Below are positions 11,416 through 24,300 of a DNA stretch of 64,000 bases, piece after piece. The stretch covers positions 75,321,169 to 75,385,168 of the forward strand of contig CM066988.1 in assembly GCA_033977485.1 (NCBI GenBank), given 5' to 3'. Under the pieces are notes generated by a model that did no database searches, was not told the origin of the DNA, and saw only the letters and a program-made list of their open reading frames with translations. A program made the position numbers and the translations under genes. Origin of the DNA: Hydrangea macrophylla (Eukaryota > Streptophyta > Magnoliopsida > Cornales > Hydrangeaceae). Position 1 is the stretch's first letter, and each line of letters opens with the position of its first letter.

Positions 11416-12020
11416 TTTTTATTTTAAAACAAAATAATACAGAGGTTTGACTCATAAGAAGCATCCTTAAAATCATCTTTTTACTGTGTTTGGTTCACCG
11501 CATTGCACTCTTGCATTCCCCCCCCCCCCCTCCGACTGTGTCTGAAACGCGGCGCTGACATTGTTCAGGTCTTGCTGTGCCAGGGCACAAGTCACCGTTG
11601 ATACTGTACCTTCCAAGGTATATCAAAAAGAGTAAAAACCTCCGTACTGTCTCCCTGACGGTATATTGGAACTCTCGTCAATGGACCCTCTTTTGACTAA
11701 ACCCAGCCTTTGCATATAGATTCCTGTAGAACCTTTCGTAGGACTGTTCATTTATCTTTTCAGATAGGACAATGTGATATAACTGCTGTATGCCCTGAGG
11801 GGATTACCTGAGCGGTGTAGACGCTTATGTGGCATAGAACAGAACCTCTTTATTATGATTCCAAAGGCAATCACTCACATGTGATTACATTGAGTTGACC
11901 TGCCTAGGTACCATGACAAGGATGTCTGCCCCATGCTCACAAAGATATACACCGCAAACCTTGTTTATTGGTCCTAAGACATAGGAGTATGAAAACCTGC
12001 TAGACGGTATGATCACTATC

Positions 12021-12356
12021 ACCACATTAACCAGTTTTTCCCAGAAACTCTGTCCAGATATCCCAGATATAACCATATTAACCAGTTTCTCCCAGAAACT
12101 CTGTCCAGATATCCCAGATATAACCATATTAACCAGTTTCTCCCAGAAACTCTGTCCAGATATCCCAGATATAACCACATTAACCAGTTTCTCCCAGAAG
12201 CTCTGTGTAGATATCCCAGATATAACCATATTAACCAGTTTCTCCCAGAAACTCTGTCCAGAAATAACCATATTAACCAGTTTCTCCCAGAAACTCTGTC
12301 CAGATTTACCCGATATAACCACGTCGACCATGTTTTCCCCAGAAACTCTGTCCGGA
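12021..12356 (+). repeat. 51-bp tandem repeat in the leader, about 7 units
   Basis: Units start at 12021, 12072, 12123, 12174, 12225, 12267 and 12318; the fifth lacks 9 bases and the last is diverged. They lie between PBS and gag, as in the outer copy. The rest of the leader (11416-12738) shows nothing else beyond a C-run at about 11518-11530. Confidence 0.9.
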
Positions 12357-12738
12357 TATTCTCGAAGTATCTCGGAAATCCATGTTATCCCTTGGTGATC
12401 ATACTGGAAAGTAAGGTTAGCACACTCTGTATGGCTAGGACCTTATTTGTTTAGCTGCTATCTGTTAGAAATAGAAGCGTCATATAGATTAGGGCTTACA
12501 TCCGCATGTTTGTCCCATTTGCATGCACCATTTCCCATCAATCTGCACGCACTGTTTTGAGTTGGTCCACATCACTATCTTTGTCCGCCTAAAGTCACCA
12601 CTGTCAAAGATCTAATCTAGTCCTTTCAAAATCTGTCAGATCAGTATAGATTCCCAAGGTCAGCAGTCAGGGTCTTATTCGTGGGTCAGGAGTTCGGATA
12701 ATCGTTTGATCAGAATCAGTCCGACAGCTTACATCAGC

Positions 12739-15700
12739 ATGAATAGGGAAGAGTTGGAAAACAAGGTTAATGAATTGGGTGCGACCATAAGCCAGCAGTC
12801 CGACAACCTGGCCCAGGTTTTGAAGTTCATGGAAGAACTGAAGCAGCGGCGGCCGCAACCTCCGCCCGGGTTTCCACCACCAGAATTTGAACTACCCCCA
12901 CCTGAGAATAATGGGGAAGAAGACTGGTTTCAGGGGGTCCCACCATCCGCATACGAGAAAAAGCTCCAAGAAAAGATGGACAAGGTTGACAAACTGGAAA
13001 GCGTACTCAGGAAAAGCAAGGGTATCGATGATTACATGTTAGATCTGGAAGGCCTCTTCGAGCCTGTCAAGCTGAAACTGCCAGAGAATTTCAAGATGCT
13101 TGCCATCGACCGTTTTGACGGAACTGGGAATCCGAAAAGTCATGTGAAGCTATGTATGAGTATCTTCCAATCCATGGGTTTAACCCACGAACACATAGCG
13201 ATGCTGTTCCCGCAAACCCTTGCAAAGTCGGCACTATCGTGGTTCCTAACCTTGGAAGTCTCCAAAACCCGGGCCTGGGAGGACATCGTTCGAGTCTTCG
13301 TCGATCATTACTCCTACAATCAAGAGCTGGATGTCACCATCAGGGATTTGGAAACAACCCGGCAAAGCAACAATGAATCCTTCGCTGAATTTCTGAGCAG
13401 ATGGAGGAACAAGGTAGCCCAAATGACCCACCGGCCAATCGAGAAAGAACAGGTAAGGATGCTCATCCGGAATCTGCAGCCCCTTTACCATGAGAAATTA
13501 TTCTACCAGTCCATCTCCACCTTTGAGGAATTGTTCGAAGTCGGAACCCGGATTGAAGACGCTATCAGAGAAGGAAAAATAAAAAAGGAAGAGTCCCCGA
13601 GTCAGTCCAGAAGACCTAACTACTCCCGGAATCCCCCGGATGTTAATGCCCTTAGCAGCCAACCCATGGCGTACCCTCTTAGACCATACCAACCCTCCAG
13701 CCAGGCAAACCCCTCCAATCGCCCCTTCCAGAAAAAGCCCCCTCGCAATTTCGCCAAGTTAGAAATCTCTCTCTCCTCAGCTTTAGACCGCCTCCTCAAA
13801 AAAGGCCATCTCCAACTACTCCAACCCCGAAACACCCCCCTCCCGCCAAACTACGATATGTCTAAGCGGTGTACCTACCACCAAGCCCCAGGTCACAACA
13901 CTGATGATTGCGTGCGCCTTCGCCATGACATTCAAGACCTTATTGACCGGAACATCATCGAGCCGCCACCAAAGCAGCCCCATATCACCCAAAATCCCCT
14001 ACCAAACCACCAAAATGTCAACCTCATTGAGTCCAGCCCCGTACCTTTCAACCCTGCTACCTATATCACCCCCCTAGGACAACCCCTGCCTTGCATTGAC
14101 ATCCCGGATTCTGTGGGAATTCATCTGATTGAAGGAGAGAATGATGAGTGGCAGCAACAGCTAAACGATGAGCAAGACTTGTTCTTTTTGGAAGAGCATG
14201 ATTTGGGGGTGATAGACCTCAAATGGTATGATCCCAATGATGAAAGTGACGCTTCTATCTGGGACGAGCCGGAGAAACCATATGTGGGAACGGATTGTGA
14301 TTGGCTAAAAAAGGATGGGACTGTAGAAGGGCCTACTCCTGCTGAAATTGATCACCTGACCAGGTCAGGCCGTCACTACCAGCCTCTGCAGCCTACTACT
14401 AAAGCCATCGAGAAAGGTCCAGTTAAAGACAAGGGGAAGGGTAAGATGGATGAGGTCATCGAAGAAGATAATGAGCTGATCAAGCAGCTAAAGAAAACCC
14501 AAGCACATCTCACGATGTGGGACATCATGGTAACATCCTATAAGCACAGGCAAGCCGTGTTGAATGCCTTGGCTGGGATCGAAGTCCCCATCGACGCCGC
14601 GCCGGAGGACATGGTAGCTTTCTTGGGTGCGCTTACCCCCGACCCAATCATTACATTCTCCGATGAAGACCTGCCACCAGAGGGATCCGCACATAACAAG
14701 GCATTATATATCACCGTGGGATGTAAGGGACAACAGGTGCCATTTTGTCTAGTCGACACAGGCTCAGCCTTAAATGTCTGTGCCCTGAGGACTGCCACTG
14801 CCTTGGGGGTCAATGTCCTTGACATCACGCCATCTGTGCAATCCGTGAGGGCCTATGGCAACACCAGGAGAAATGTGATGGGAACCGTTTCTCTCCAAAT
14901 CCGGGTAGGATCCTTGGTGAGCACCAAAATTTTTCAGGTCATGGACATACCTGCCTCTTTTAACTTGCTGATCGGAAGGCCCTGGTTGCATATCAACAAA
15001 GCCGTATCGTCCACTGTGCATCAAATGATCAAGTACATCCATGAGAAGGAAGTGAAAATCATCCTTGGTAACAGTTGGGGTAATGAAGCTTTTCCGAACT
15101 ACGCTCCCGTCTTTGAAATCCAAATACCTGAGTTAGAAGAAGGAGAAATTGGAGGATTCTTCATGGAAGAAGTCCACATGATCAATGATGAAGACAGGTT
15201 CCCTGAGATCCACTCTGCGGTTGTCAACATCGTCCGTAAAATGAACTACTTCCCTGGAATGGGATTGGGTCGACGCCAGCAAGGGATTCGAGAGTTCCCT
15301 CAGATCAAAGGACAGTAAGGTACTTTTGGGCTGGGATACAAGCCCACTGAAGAAGACATCGAGCTACAGAGGCCGTGGAAGAAAAGGGTAAGGGGTTTCC
15401 CACCGTACCGCAAGACTTTGAATGGACAATTCATCAAAGAAGGGGATGACTTCCCTTACTTTGGGTTCCCTGAACCCTGGATCCATCAAACCACTGGAAA
15501 AAGGCACCCTGGACTTGAAATCTTCGCTGACTGCGAAAGGCCTCCATATCAAGATCCGTTCTATCCCGAAGAAATTGAGAAAACCCCAGAGGAAGACTGG
15601 TTGAAATACCTGGACACTGAAGCCATCGAGAAAATGTGGGAGGAATCCGTTGAGAAGAAAGAAGAAAAGAGGGCCAAGAGCCAAGATGATCAGATCAAGC

Positions 15701-16116
15701 CAACTGAGGAGGGTCTGAGCAACCAGGCTGTAGAGTCATCTGTCTGTGTCTCCCTATCCCCTGTTCCCCCGGAGTCTGTACTGCCAATTATCGAGTCTGT
15801 ACCGGAGTCGGCCGCTATAAGCCCACCACTGTCCAATGTAGTCACTTCACCTATCATGAATGAAATGAAAGACGATTCTGCTTACTCCTCTGTGTCTAAT
15901 ACTTGTGAATGCACAGATCCCTCCGAGGATCTCCCAATTGAACTTAAGCAACTAATTGAAAAACCACCTGCTTATGAAATAATCAAAGATACTTTATCGG
16001 TTAACCTAGGTGAAACAGGTAATCCCCAAATTGTGCAAATTGGCTCAGCTCTTAATAAAGAAGAAAAAGAAAAATTAACCCTCTTGCTAAAAGAATTCAA
16101 AGATGTTTTTGCTTGA
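12739..16116 (+). pseudogene. gag-protease ORF, inner Tat (one unique stop plus shared TGA)
   Basis: This encodes Gag (particle formation and RNA packaging) and the aspartic protease. Seen in order: a helical N-terminus, the Gag core (about residues 110-290), a proline-rich linker, a CCHC-like knuckle starting at residue 378 (CTYHQ..GHNTDDC), an acidic linker, protease DTGSALN at residue 673, and the G-patch-like GMGLGRRQQGI just before the first break. TAA at 15316-15318 replaces CAA of the outer copy. The frame then continues to TGA at 16114-16116, shared by both copies. The ATG at 12739 is preferred over upstream non-ATG starts because the outer copy starts there too. Confidence 0.92.
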
Positions 16117-17520
16117 TCTTACGAGGACATGCCTGGGGTCGATCCCGACATTGTCCAACATCATATTCCCCTCTTCCCTAATTCTAAACCTGTCAAGCAG
16201 AAACTGAGGCACATGAGGCCGGAGTGGGCACTCAGGGTAAAGGAAGAAGTAGAGAAGCAATTCAAGGCAGGATTCATCATTGTCACCGAATATCCGGAAT
16301 GGGTTGCCAATATCGTGCCAGTCCCGAAAAAGGATGGAAAAGTTCGTGTGTGCGTCGACTTCCGTGATCTAAACAAGGCCAGTCCCAAGGATGACTTCCC
16401 GCTTCCCCACATTGACGTTTTGGTAGATAACACCGCAGGACATGAGCTACTATCATTCATGGATGATTTCTCAGGGTATAATCAGATTCTTATGGCGCCA
16501 GAAGATCGGGAAAAGACGACATTCACCACCCCCTGGGGGACCTACTATTATAGAGTGATGCCTTTCGGGCTCAAGAATGCTGGGGCAACCTACCAAAGAG
16601 CTGCCACCACTCTGCTGCATGACATGATTCACAAGGAAGTAGAGGTGTATATAGACGACATGATTGTGAAGTCCAAGGATAGAGAAGGGCACCTAGTGGC
16701 ACTGGGAAAGTTTTTTGAAAGATTGCGTAAGTACAAGATGAGGTTGAATCCAAAGAAATGCACTTTCGGCTTGACCTCCGGTAAACTCTTGGGCTTCCTC
16801 ATCACACAAAGGGGGATAGAGGTGGATCCCTCCAAGATCAAGGCAATCCTAGAAATGACACCACCACGGAATGAAAAAGAGGTAAGGGGGTTCCTCGGGA
16901 GAATCCAATTCATCAGCCGCTTCATTTCCAAGCTCACAACTACATGCGATCCTCTGTTCCGATTGTTGAGAAAAGGGGAGAAGTTCCAATGGGATGACCA
17001 TTGCCAAGCCGCTTTCGACAAAATAAAAGCCTACCTTCAAAATCCGCCTGTCCTTTCACCACCAATGCCTCATAAGCCCTTATTCCTTTACCTATCTGTC
17101 TCCGAAAATGCCATAGGCTGCATGCTAGCCCAAGAAGGAGAAGAAAGCCACTCCGAAAAAACCATATACTACCTCAGCAAGAGGATGACTGGGTATGAGC
17201 TCAACTACTCTGCCCTCGAAAAAACGTGTTGGGCCTTGGTTTGGTGCACCCGCCGACTGAGGCACTACATGCTAGCCTTTCCGGTTGTGCTCATATCCCG
17301 CATGGATCCTCTAAAATACCTCCTCGAAAAACCCGCCCTGACCGGTCGTATATCCCGTTGGTTACTCCTACTATCTGAATTCGATATCAAGTATGTTATA
17401 AGCAAATCGGTAAAAGGGAGAACCGTGGTCGAGCATCTTGCGGAACACGCCATTGACTCCGAAGAAAGTGGAGACTTCCCATTCCCGGACGAAAATATCA
17501 TGGAAATCAAGGAAGAATAA
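16117..17520 (+). pseudogene. Reverse transcriptase-RNase H, inner Tat
   Basis: This is the RT with its first RNase H, in frame with gag-pro across the TGA at 16114. RT motifs are intact: VCVDFRDLNKASPKD, FMDDFSGYNQ, MPFGLKNAGATYQRA and catalytic VYIDDM with its Asp pair at 16654-16659. The RNase H has YLSKRMTGYELNYSALEKTC. The sequence is open to TAA at 17518-17520, where the outer copy has CAA. The region copies genomic RNA into DNA inside the particle. Confidence 0.93.
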
Positions 17521-19251
17521 GGGAAGTTGTACTTTGATGGAGCAGCCAACATGAAAGGCTACGGGGTAGGAATAATCCTAGTATCACCAAACGGGGACCA
17601 CACCCCGCTGGCAGTCAAGCTCAATTATAACTCCACCAATAACACTGCTGAATATGAAGCGTGCATTCTGGGGATGGAAGCGGCCATAGAATTGAGAATT
17701 CAAAAGCTAGATGTCTTCGGAGATTCGAATCTCATCGTGTCACAAGCCAGAGGAGAATGGAAGGTGAAGGAAGAGAGGTTGAAGCCATACCATGACCATC
17801 TCGATGAACTTAAGAAGCACTTTGAGAGCATAACGTTCTTCTACTTGCCTAGGGAAGAGAACCAGCTAGCTGATTCGTTGGCTACCTTAGCCTCCATGAT
17901 CAAAATTCCTGTGGGAGTCAGGATGATGCCTTTGGTGATTGGGCAAAGGTACGAGCCTTCGTTCAACATGATCGCTGTAATTGAAGCAGAAGAGAATGAA
18001 GCACCGTGGTATCGGGATGTCTGGAACTTCATGGAAAATGGAACGTACCCCCAAGAATCTACCGAAAAAGACAAAAGGGCCATTCAAAGATTCGCAGCGC
18101 AATTCATCGTTTGCGGTGGGAAACTGTTGAAGAAAGGATACAACGGTCACAACCTGACTTGTTTGTTTGGGAAGAGCTCCAGAAGAATGATGGAGGAAGT
18201 ACACGAGGGGGTATGCGGCCCGCACATGAACGGCCACATGCTGGCCAAGAAAATCGTGAGACAAGGGTACTACTGGACAACATTGGAGAAAGATTGTTGC
18301 GAATACGTGAGAAAGTGTCACAAGTGCCAGATTCATGCAAACATGATGCATGTACCACCGTCCCTTCTATATAGCATGACCTCACCTTGGCCATTCTCCA
18401 CCTGGGGAATTGATATTATCGGTGAAATCATTTCGAAAGCTTCAAATGGAAATCGGTACATTCTGGTGGCCATAGACTACTTCACAAAATGGGTAGAAGC
18501 TGCATCCTACACCAAGTTGGGAGCCAAGGAAGTGGCCAAATTCATCAAGAGAAATCTCATCTGCCGTTATGGAGTTTCCCATGAGATTATTTCGGATAAC
18601 GGAAGTCATTTCAAAGCAGAAGTCAGGAATCTGTTCGAGGAATACAAAATCACTTATCACAAGTCATCACCATACAGACCGCAAACCAATGGGGCGGTCG
18701 AGGCTGCAAACAAAAATGTTAAGGCCATACTGCAGAAATCAGCCGATACTTACAAAGACTGGCATGAAAAACTACCGTTCGCACTTTGGGGATACAGAAC
18801 CTCGATAAGGACATCCACAGGAGCAACTCCTTACTCACTAGTGTACGGGATGGAAGCGGTACTTCCGGTCGAGATAGAATTACCGTCCCTACGCGTGATG
18901 GCAGAATGTGAAATTTCGGAATCAGATTGGTTGAGGGAAAGATATGAAGAGTTGGCCCTCATAGATGAAAAGCGCCTAGCGGCAGTCGACCATGTTCGAA
19001 TCTATCTAAAGAGGATAGCCCGTGCTTTCAACAAAAGGGTTCGTCCAAGGAAGATCGTCAAGGGTGACCTTGTCCTTAAGGAGTTGCGAGCTCCGATTTT
19101 TGATCCCCGTGGGAAGTTTAAACCTAAATGGGTCGGCCCTTATATCGTCAAGACCGTTCTTTCCGGAGGAGCAACTTATCTCATGGACCTCGATGGTGTC
19201 GAATTCAAAGAACCAATCAACATGGATCGTCTCAAAAAGTACTATGCTTGA
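17521..19251 (+). pseudogene. aRNase H-integrase, inner Tat
   Basis: This continues in frame after the TAA at 17518. The archaeal-type RNase H (LYFDGAANMKGYGVG, NNTAEYEACILGME, FGDSNLIVSQ, EENQLADSLATLAS) is the extra domain diagnostic of the Tat clade. The integrase has the zinc region (HMNGH, CHKCQIHAN) and catalytic blocks WGIDIIGE, ISDNGSHFK and QTNGAVEAANKN. The C-terminal part has the GPYIV and LMDLDG strings typical of Gypsy integrase ends. There is no chromodomain. Stop TGA is at 19249-19251. All catalytic residues appear intact. Confidence 0.93.
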
Positions 19252-19285
19252 CTATTAAATAACCATTCCTTTCAAGCCTTGCCCT

Positions 19286-19431
19286 GAACTACGCTCGACC
19301 TGATTCCCGCTCGGGGATACGTAGGCAACCACATCTGTTCGGTCACTCCATCCACAAAAAATAGCCCAATTTTTTTCAAGCTTTGGCCCGAACTACGTTG
19401 GACCTGATCCCCGCTCGGGGGTACGTAGGCA
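19286..19431 (+). repeat. Two conserved post-integrase stem-loop blocks
   Basis: Blocks lie at 19286-19327 and 19390-19431: GAACTACG, then GACCTGAT, then CCC-GCTC-GGGG, then TACGTAGGCA. The same block occurs at 8011, 30091, 30190 and 30295, and a variant lies near the 3' LTRs (26601, 35969). The conserved short stem suggests an RNA signal; its role is unknown. Confidence 0.75.
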
Positions 19432-19640
19432 GACTTTCAAAAAGAAAAGAAGGATGGCTCGCTAGGTTGAAAATCCGAAAGGACGCCTAGGAAAAAATTA
19501 GAACTAAATCCAAGGTGAGCAATAACAAAAGAGAGAAAATAGCTCGCTAGGTCACCTCCTTGGTGCCTAGGCAAAAATTATGAGCACGTGAGAAAATAAA
19601 GTCGCGGTCCTTACCATAGCCCAAAAATCACCCTCCACAC

Positions 19641-19783
19641 CTAGGGGCAAACTTCGGCCACTCGCCTCGTTTGCCTGAACCTCTTCTAAACTAGGGGCAA
19701 ACATCGGTCATCTACCTCGTTTGCCTCACAACCATACATATCCCAAACTAGGGGCAAACTTCGGCCACCCGCCTCGTTTGCCT
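19641..19783 (+). repeat. Hairpin repeat between convergent genes, 3 units
   Basis: CTAGGGGCAAAC starts at 19641, 19691 and 19748. Each unit holds the inverted pair GGCAAAC ... GTTTGCC around a TCGGCCACTCGCCTC-like loop, although the third unit's array end is less exact. AGGGGCAAAC also resembles the PPT (GAGGGGCAAAC). Apart from this array and the stem-loop blocks, 19252-20058 shows nothing I recognise. Confidence 0.75.
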
Positions 19784-20058
19784 CCAATAACCCTAGCATG
19801 CCCAAGCAAGTACTAAAAGCAACAACTAATTGAAATCTCGTTTACAAAATGTTTTTAGAAAGCTAAAATGCATAAAATAAGATTCCCAAAGTAATGAAGG
19901 TTCACCGATAAACAAACTTCGAATATTGCGTAAACAGGGATAATCAAAGAAATAAAAGTCTTTCAAAAAGCAATCACATGTTCAAAGACACTTGGAGGAA
20001 TGAGCAGAATCAGTAAGGACTAGTCTTGTCTTAGTGTCTTTTATTTCTTCAAAGGTCT

Positions 20059-21057
20059 TTAGAAGTAGGCCTTTACTCGGTCAGTCCAACCATCAATAAA
20101 AGCAGCAATAGTGGTAGCTCTGATCCGGGAAGCAAAGACCCTCTCAGTAAACCCCCGGGGAACCTCCTGAACCTGTCCATACTGTCTGGCCAAACGGCGA
20201 GGATGATAGAAAGAAGTCTCTCTCAGACCCATCAACCACACTCTCTGGTGACCCCGGAGGCTCGTGGTAACAGCATAAAGGCCCCAACGCCTCACGATTC
20301 AGCAAATGTCAGCTTCAGATAAGGCACTCATCATGCCCACCCAATCGGCAAAAGTATAGTGAGAATGAAGCATGGCTCGACGAAAATAAACCGGTGGTAT
20401 GCGGCCCGTCCATAGTTGAAGGCGCTCGAATAACCAGGCCTGTAACACCAAAGGCACCCCAGAAAGAAGAGGAGTCCCCTGATTAAAGGCATTATCCAAA
20501 CCATTCAAGGTTTCAGCCAGAACCATGGCCATGGGATTTATGCTAAGCTTCAGTCCGAGACACACATGCACCAAGTCAACGGAAGTACTCGAGAATAGGA
20601 AGTGTGAAGTCATGCACGGTATCAAAGCGGTCCCGCGGGTAGCATCATACACGCTGGGATCCCCAGGACTGGCGTACCGGGCGATAATAGAAGCAATGTT
20701 GAGAACCTCACCTTGAATCAGCCGGCGGGAAATAGTGACAGAGCAATTCAGATATTCAGCCAAGCCTCGCGTAGGACTGAGGGTATCAACAGAAGGGAGA
20801 ATCAAGTCAGAGTCAGAATCAAAGCCAAGAATAGCACAGAACTCCTCAAATATGGGGCATATCTCCAGGCCATTGAAGTTCAAGACATGGTTCACCGGGT
20901 CCCGGTGACCAATGGCAGCACGCAAGAACTCAGTATTTAAGGTCACCTGGCAAAGAGAAAACAGCTCGGTCAAGCCGTAGCTAAAGAGGTTAATCCGCTC
21001 CACGCCATCCGTGGTGTTCAGCCAAGCTGTGAGCTGAGCGGGATCATACAAAGTCAT
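20059..21057 (-). pseudogene. Antisense ORF, DUF7745-like plant protein, inner Tat
   Basis: A 332-codon reading frame runs opposite to gag-pol, downstream of the antisense PMD gene. The start is the ATG at 21057 (TMTLYDPAQL region starts here); a longer reading upstream needs a non-ATG start. The pattern of hydrophobic helices, then FLRAAIGHRDPVNHVLNF, then CPIFEEFCAILGF resembles the WDP...F...L.PT.EE...LL signature of DUF7745-type proteins, recalled from family knowledge and not searched. TGA at 20299-20301 (codon 253) breaks it, where the other copy has TGG. Function is unknown. Confidence 0.7.
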
Positions 21058-21391
21058 GCTTTCAGTCGCGGCTCTAGGAAAATTTGAAATTTTGGCAGCA
21101 CCTCCCCGCTTCACGGGCTATCCCACCTGCAAGGCAAAAGCACTCACTATCACAAAACTGCCCATCGCAATAACATCCAACAACCACAGTGCACATATAT
21201 CAATTAAAACAAGCACACAACTGCGCCCCCAAACCGGAAGCTATCCGGCCTAAGAGGCGAAACATCATAATACTCTGTCAAAGGTCACAAATTGTTCTAC
21301 ACATCGTCCTACACTGTCCGAATAGTCATGTCACTGGTACAACCCAATCGAAAACATAAAAAAAAAGAATAAAATTCCCGCTTGCGAGGCC

Positions 21392-24300
21392 TCAGTCCTC
21401 CTCTTCTTCGTCCTCTGTTGGACCGCCCGGAGTGTATGTCGGCGACGGCCTCCTCCTACCACCCCTGCACCTTGGGCCAGTCCTCGATGAGCCAGCTCCA
21501 CCTGCACGGTACTGCACACATAAATTAAATGGACGCAATCAGTAGGGAAACCACAAAAAAAAATACAAAAACAGAGTCAAGTCAGAGACTTACCAAAGAC
21601 GCCATCTGGTTGGCGGCGAATTGCCGCATACCGTCCATCTGTCAAGGGTAAAATCTAGGGTTAGAACCTCATAACCTTAAGAAAAGCACAGAATTAGAAA
21701 CATACCTGATGGTCTCGTGTAAGGACCAAGGACCGTAGGCTAGCCGCCAAGGCGTGACCCTCCTCAGCGTAACTCCAAGGAACATTGAGGACGCCCGCTG
21801 GCTGAGTAGGGTACCCACATGTGACTCGCGGCACCTCCATCACTTGGGGACTGCCATCAGCGCCTAGGACGTTGACGGTCCAATCCCAAGGAGGGATAGG
21901 GTCGGGAGCCTGAGGAGCCTGTCTCCTGTACATCTCGCGAAGCTGTAGGCACAGAATAAGTTAGGAAAAGTTGAATAAAAGACATAGGCAACTAATAAAG
22001 ACAAAAATATAAGAGGAAACTCACCTCCAGGAGTGGGAAGTTAGGCATCAAGAAGCGGCCACGGTAAGCCTCATAGCCGGTCTCAGAGAGAAAATGATCC
22101 CAAAGATCAGTGCCGGCTAAGGCCGCCAACAGAGCATCACCAGAGAGGTCACTAGCATCCATCACAGGGGGATCATGAGGAACGCGATACCTGGAACCAC
22201 CGACCACCTGCCGAGACACCCGCTCACCAAGGAACCACTGCCTGCACTCGGTACTCTCCATCAGAAGGCGACAAGAGGTAAGAGATTTAATCGCTTGTAT
22301 CTCCTCTGGGGCGGCATAGGCGACGCCCTCCCAAGGCGTCCAATCAACACTAGAGGCCGTCAGCTCAGTTAAGAAGTTTCTAAGCAAAACAATCCAGTGG
22401 GCCCCGCTCTTCACCCTAACAACATCCCTCCTCCATCTCAAGCCTCGTGGGAACAGAGGCACAGGAGCCATGCCATCCTCGTCTTCGCCTGACTCGTCTG
22501 CCGGGAAGGGAGCCAACATCTTCAGGTATTCAAAGCTCCAAAGCTGCACAGACGAAGGAGAAAATCAAAACGAGTATAGAAATCAAAAAGATGGAAAATA
22601 AAAGAAGATGCAATACATACCTCCCAAGCTTGCCAAAATCCTCCGGTTGATTTAACATCGCCCCGAGAGACCTCGCCCATAAGCTTGTAAAGATGGGCCA
22701 AGGCAGCACCGCCCTAGTTATAGGAGGGGATCTCATCAATGGTCGCCAGGTAAGAAAGGAGCCTCAAGCTCACCCGGTCATTCCGCGTCGCGAAGATTGA
22801 GCAACCCAGGTCATATAGAAGATACACTCTCAGGAGCTGGGAATTGTTCAAATTATGATTCCCTCTGCCATAAGCCCGGTAAAGCCAGCCGCAAGGAAAC
22901 CAATGCCTCTCCAGGTTAGGGGGAACAGCCCCAATCAGCATCTCTACAGCCTCCGGATCAATCTCATAAAAGTAGTCCAGAATCAGGCGCTTCCCGCCAA
23001 CCCTCAAGCCCGTGATCATGGAGAAATCAAAGGGCGTCATAGTCATCTCACCAAACGGCAGGTGAAAAGTGTTGGTGGTGTCCCACCACCTCTCGGCCAG
23101 TGCATAGAAGTGAGCCAAATCATTGCTGCTTTTTGAAACCAAACGGACGAAGCCTCCAAACCCGGCATCGTCAACCATCCTCTTGACGGTAGGCGAGAGT
23201 TGAGTATACCATAAGAAAGCATGGGCGAGGCTACCATGGCCCTTCAATGCCACTTCCGGCACCTGCACACAACAAAAACGACGAAGAGATGCACAAAATC
23301 ACTATTCACAACCCGAGAGCCAAAATCACGAAATCAACATTTAAGCACAAATCGGACTTCTAACGATCTCTAGGTGCACACTACGGCTCACAAAACCAGC
23401 ATAAAACATGAAAGCGGTCCTAAAATGTCGAAAGTTTCACATACCAAGCTCGCTAGAGCCGCGGCCGAAAGATGGTGTTGGGGGTCCCGTAAAATCAAGT
23501 CCGGGGTTTGCATCTCGGCCTTCATCCGTCCCTTGGCCTTCTTAGACTGTCTCCTTGAGCTCGAAGCCATGGATCTACAAGAAAAATGGAAGTCACAGTT
23601 AAACTTTCTTCTTAAAAATTTGGGCTAACCAAAACACCAATCAACGCTAGAGGCCATCAGCTCAGTTAAGAAGTTTCTAAGCAAAACAATCCGGTGGGCC
23701 CCGCTCTTCACCCCAACAACATCCCTCCTCCATCTCAAGCCTCGTGGGAACAGAGGCACAGGAGCCATGCCATCCTCGTCTTCGCCTGACTCGTCTGCTG
23801 GGGAGGGAGCCAACATCTTCAGGTATTCAAAGCTTCAAAGCTGCACAGACAAAGGAGAAAATCAGAACGAGTATAGAAATCAAAAAGATGGAAAATAAAA
23901 GAAGACGCAATACATACCTCCCAAGCTCGCCAAAATCCTCCGGTCGATTTAACATCGCCCCGAGAGACCTCGCCCATATGCTTGTAAAGATGGGCCAAGG
24001 CAGCACCGCCCCAGTTGTAGGAGGGGATCTCATCAATGGTCGCCAGGCAAGAAAGGAGCCTCAAGCTCACCCGGTCATTCCGCGTCGCAGAGATTGAGCA
24101 ACCCAGGACATATAAAAGATACACTCTCAGGAGCTGGGAATTGTTCAAATTATGATTCCCTCTGCCGTAGGCCCGGTAAAGCCAGCCGCAAGGAAACCAA
24201 TGCCTCTCCAGGTTCGGGGGAACAGCCCCAATCAGCATCTCTACAGCCTCCGGATCAATCTCATAGAAGTAGTCCAGAATCAGGCTCTTCCCGCCAACCC

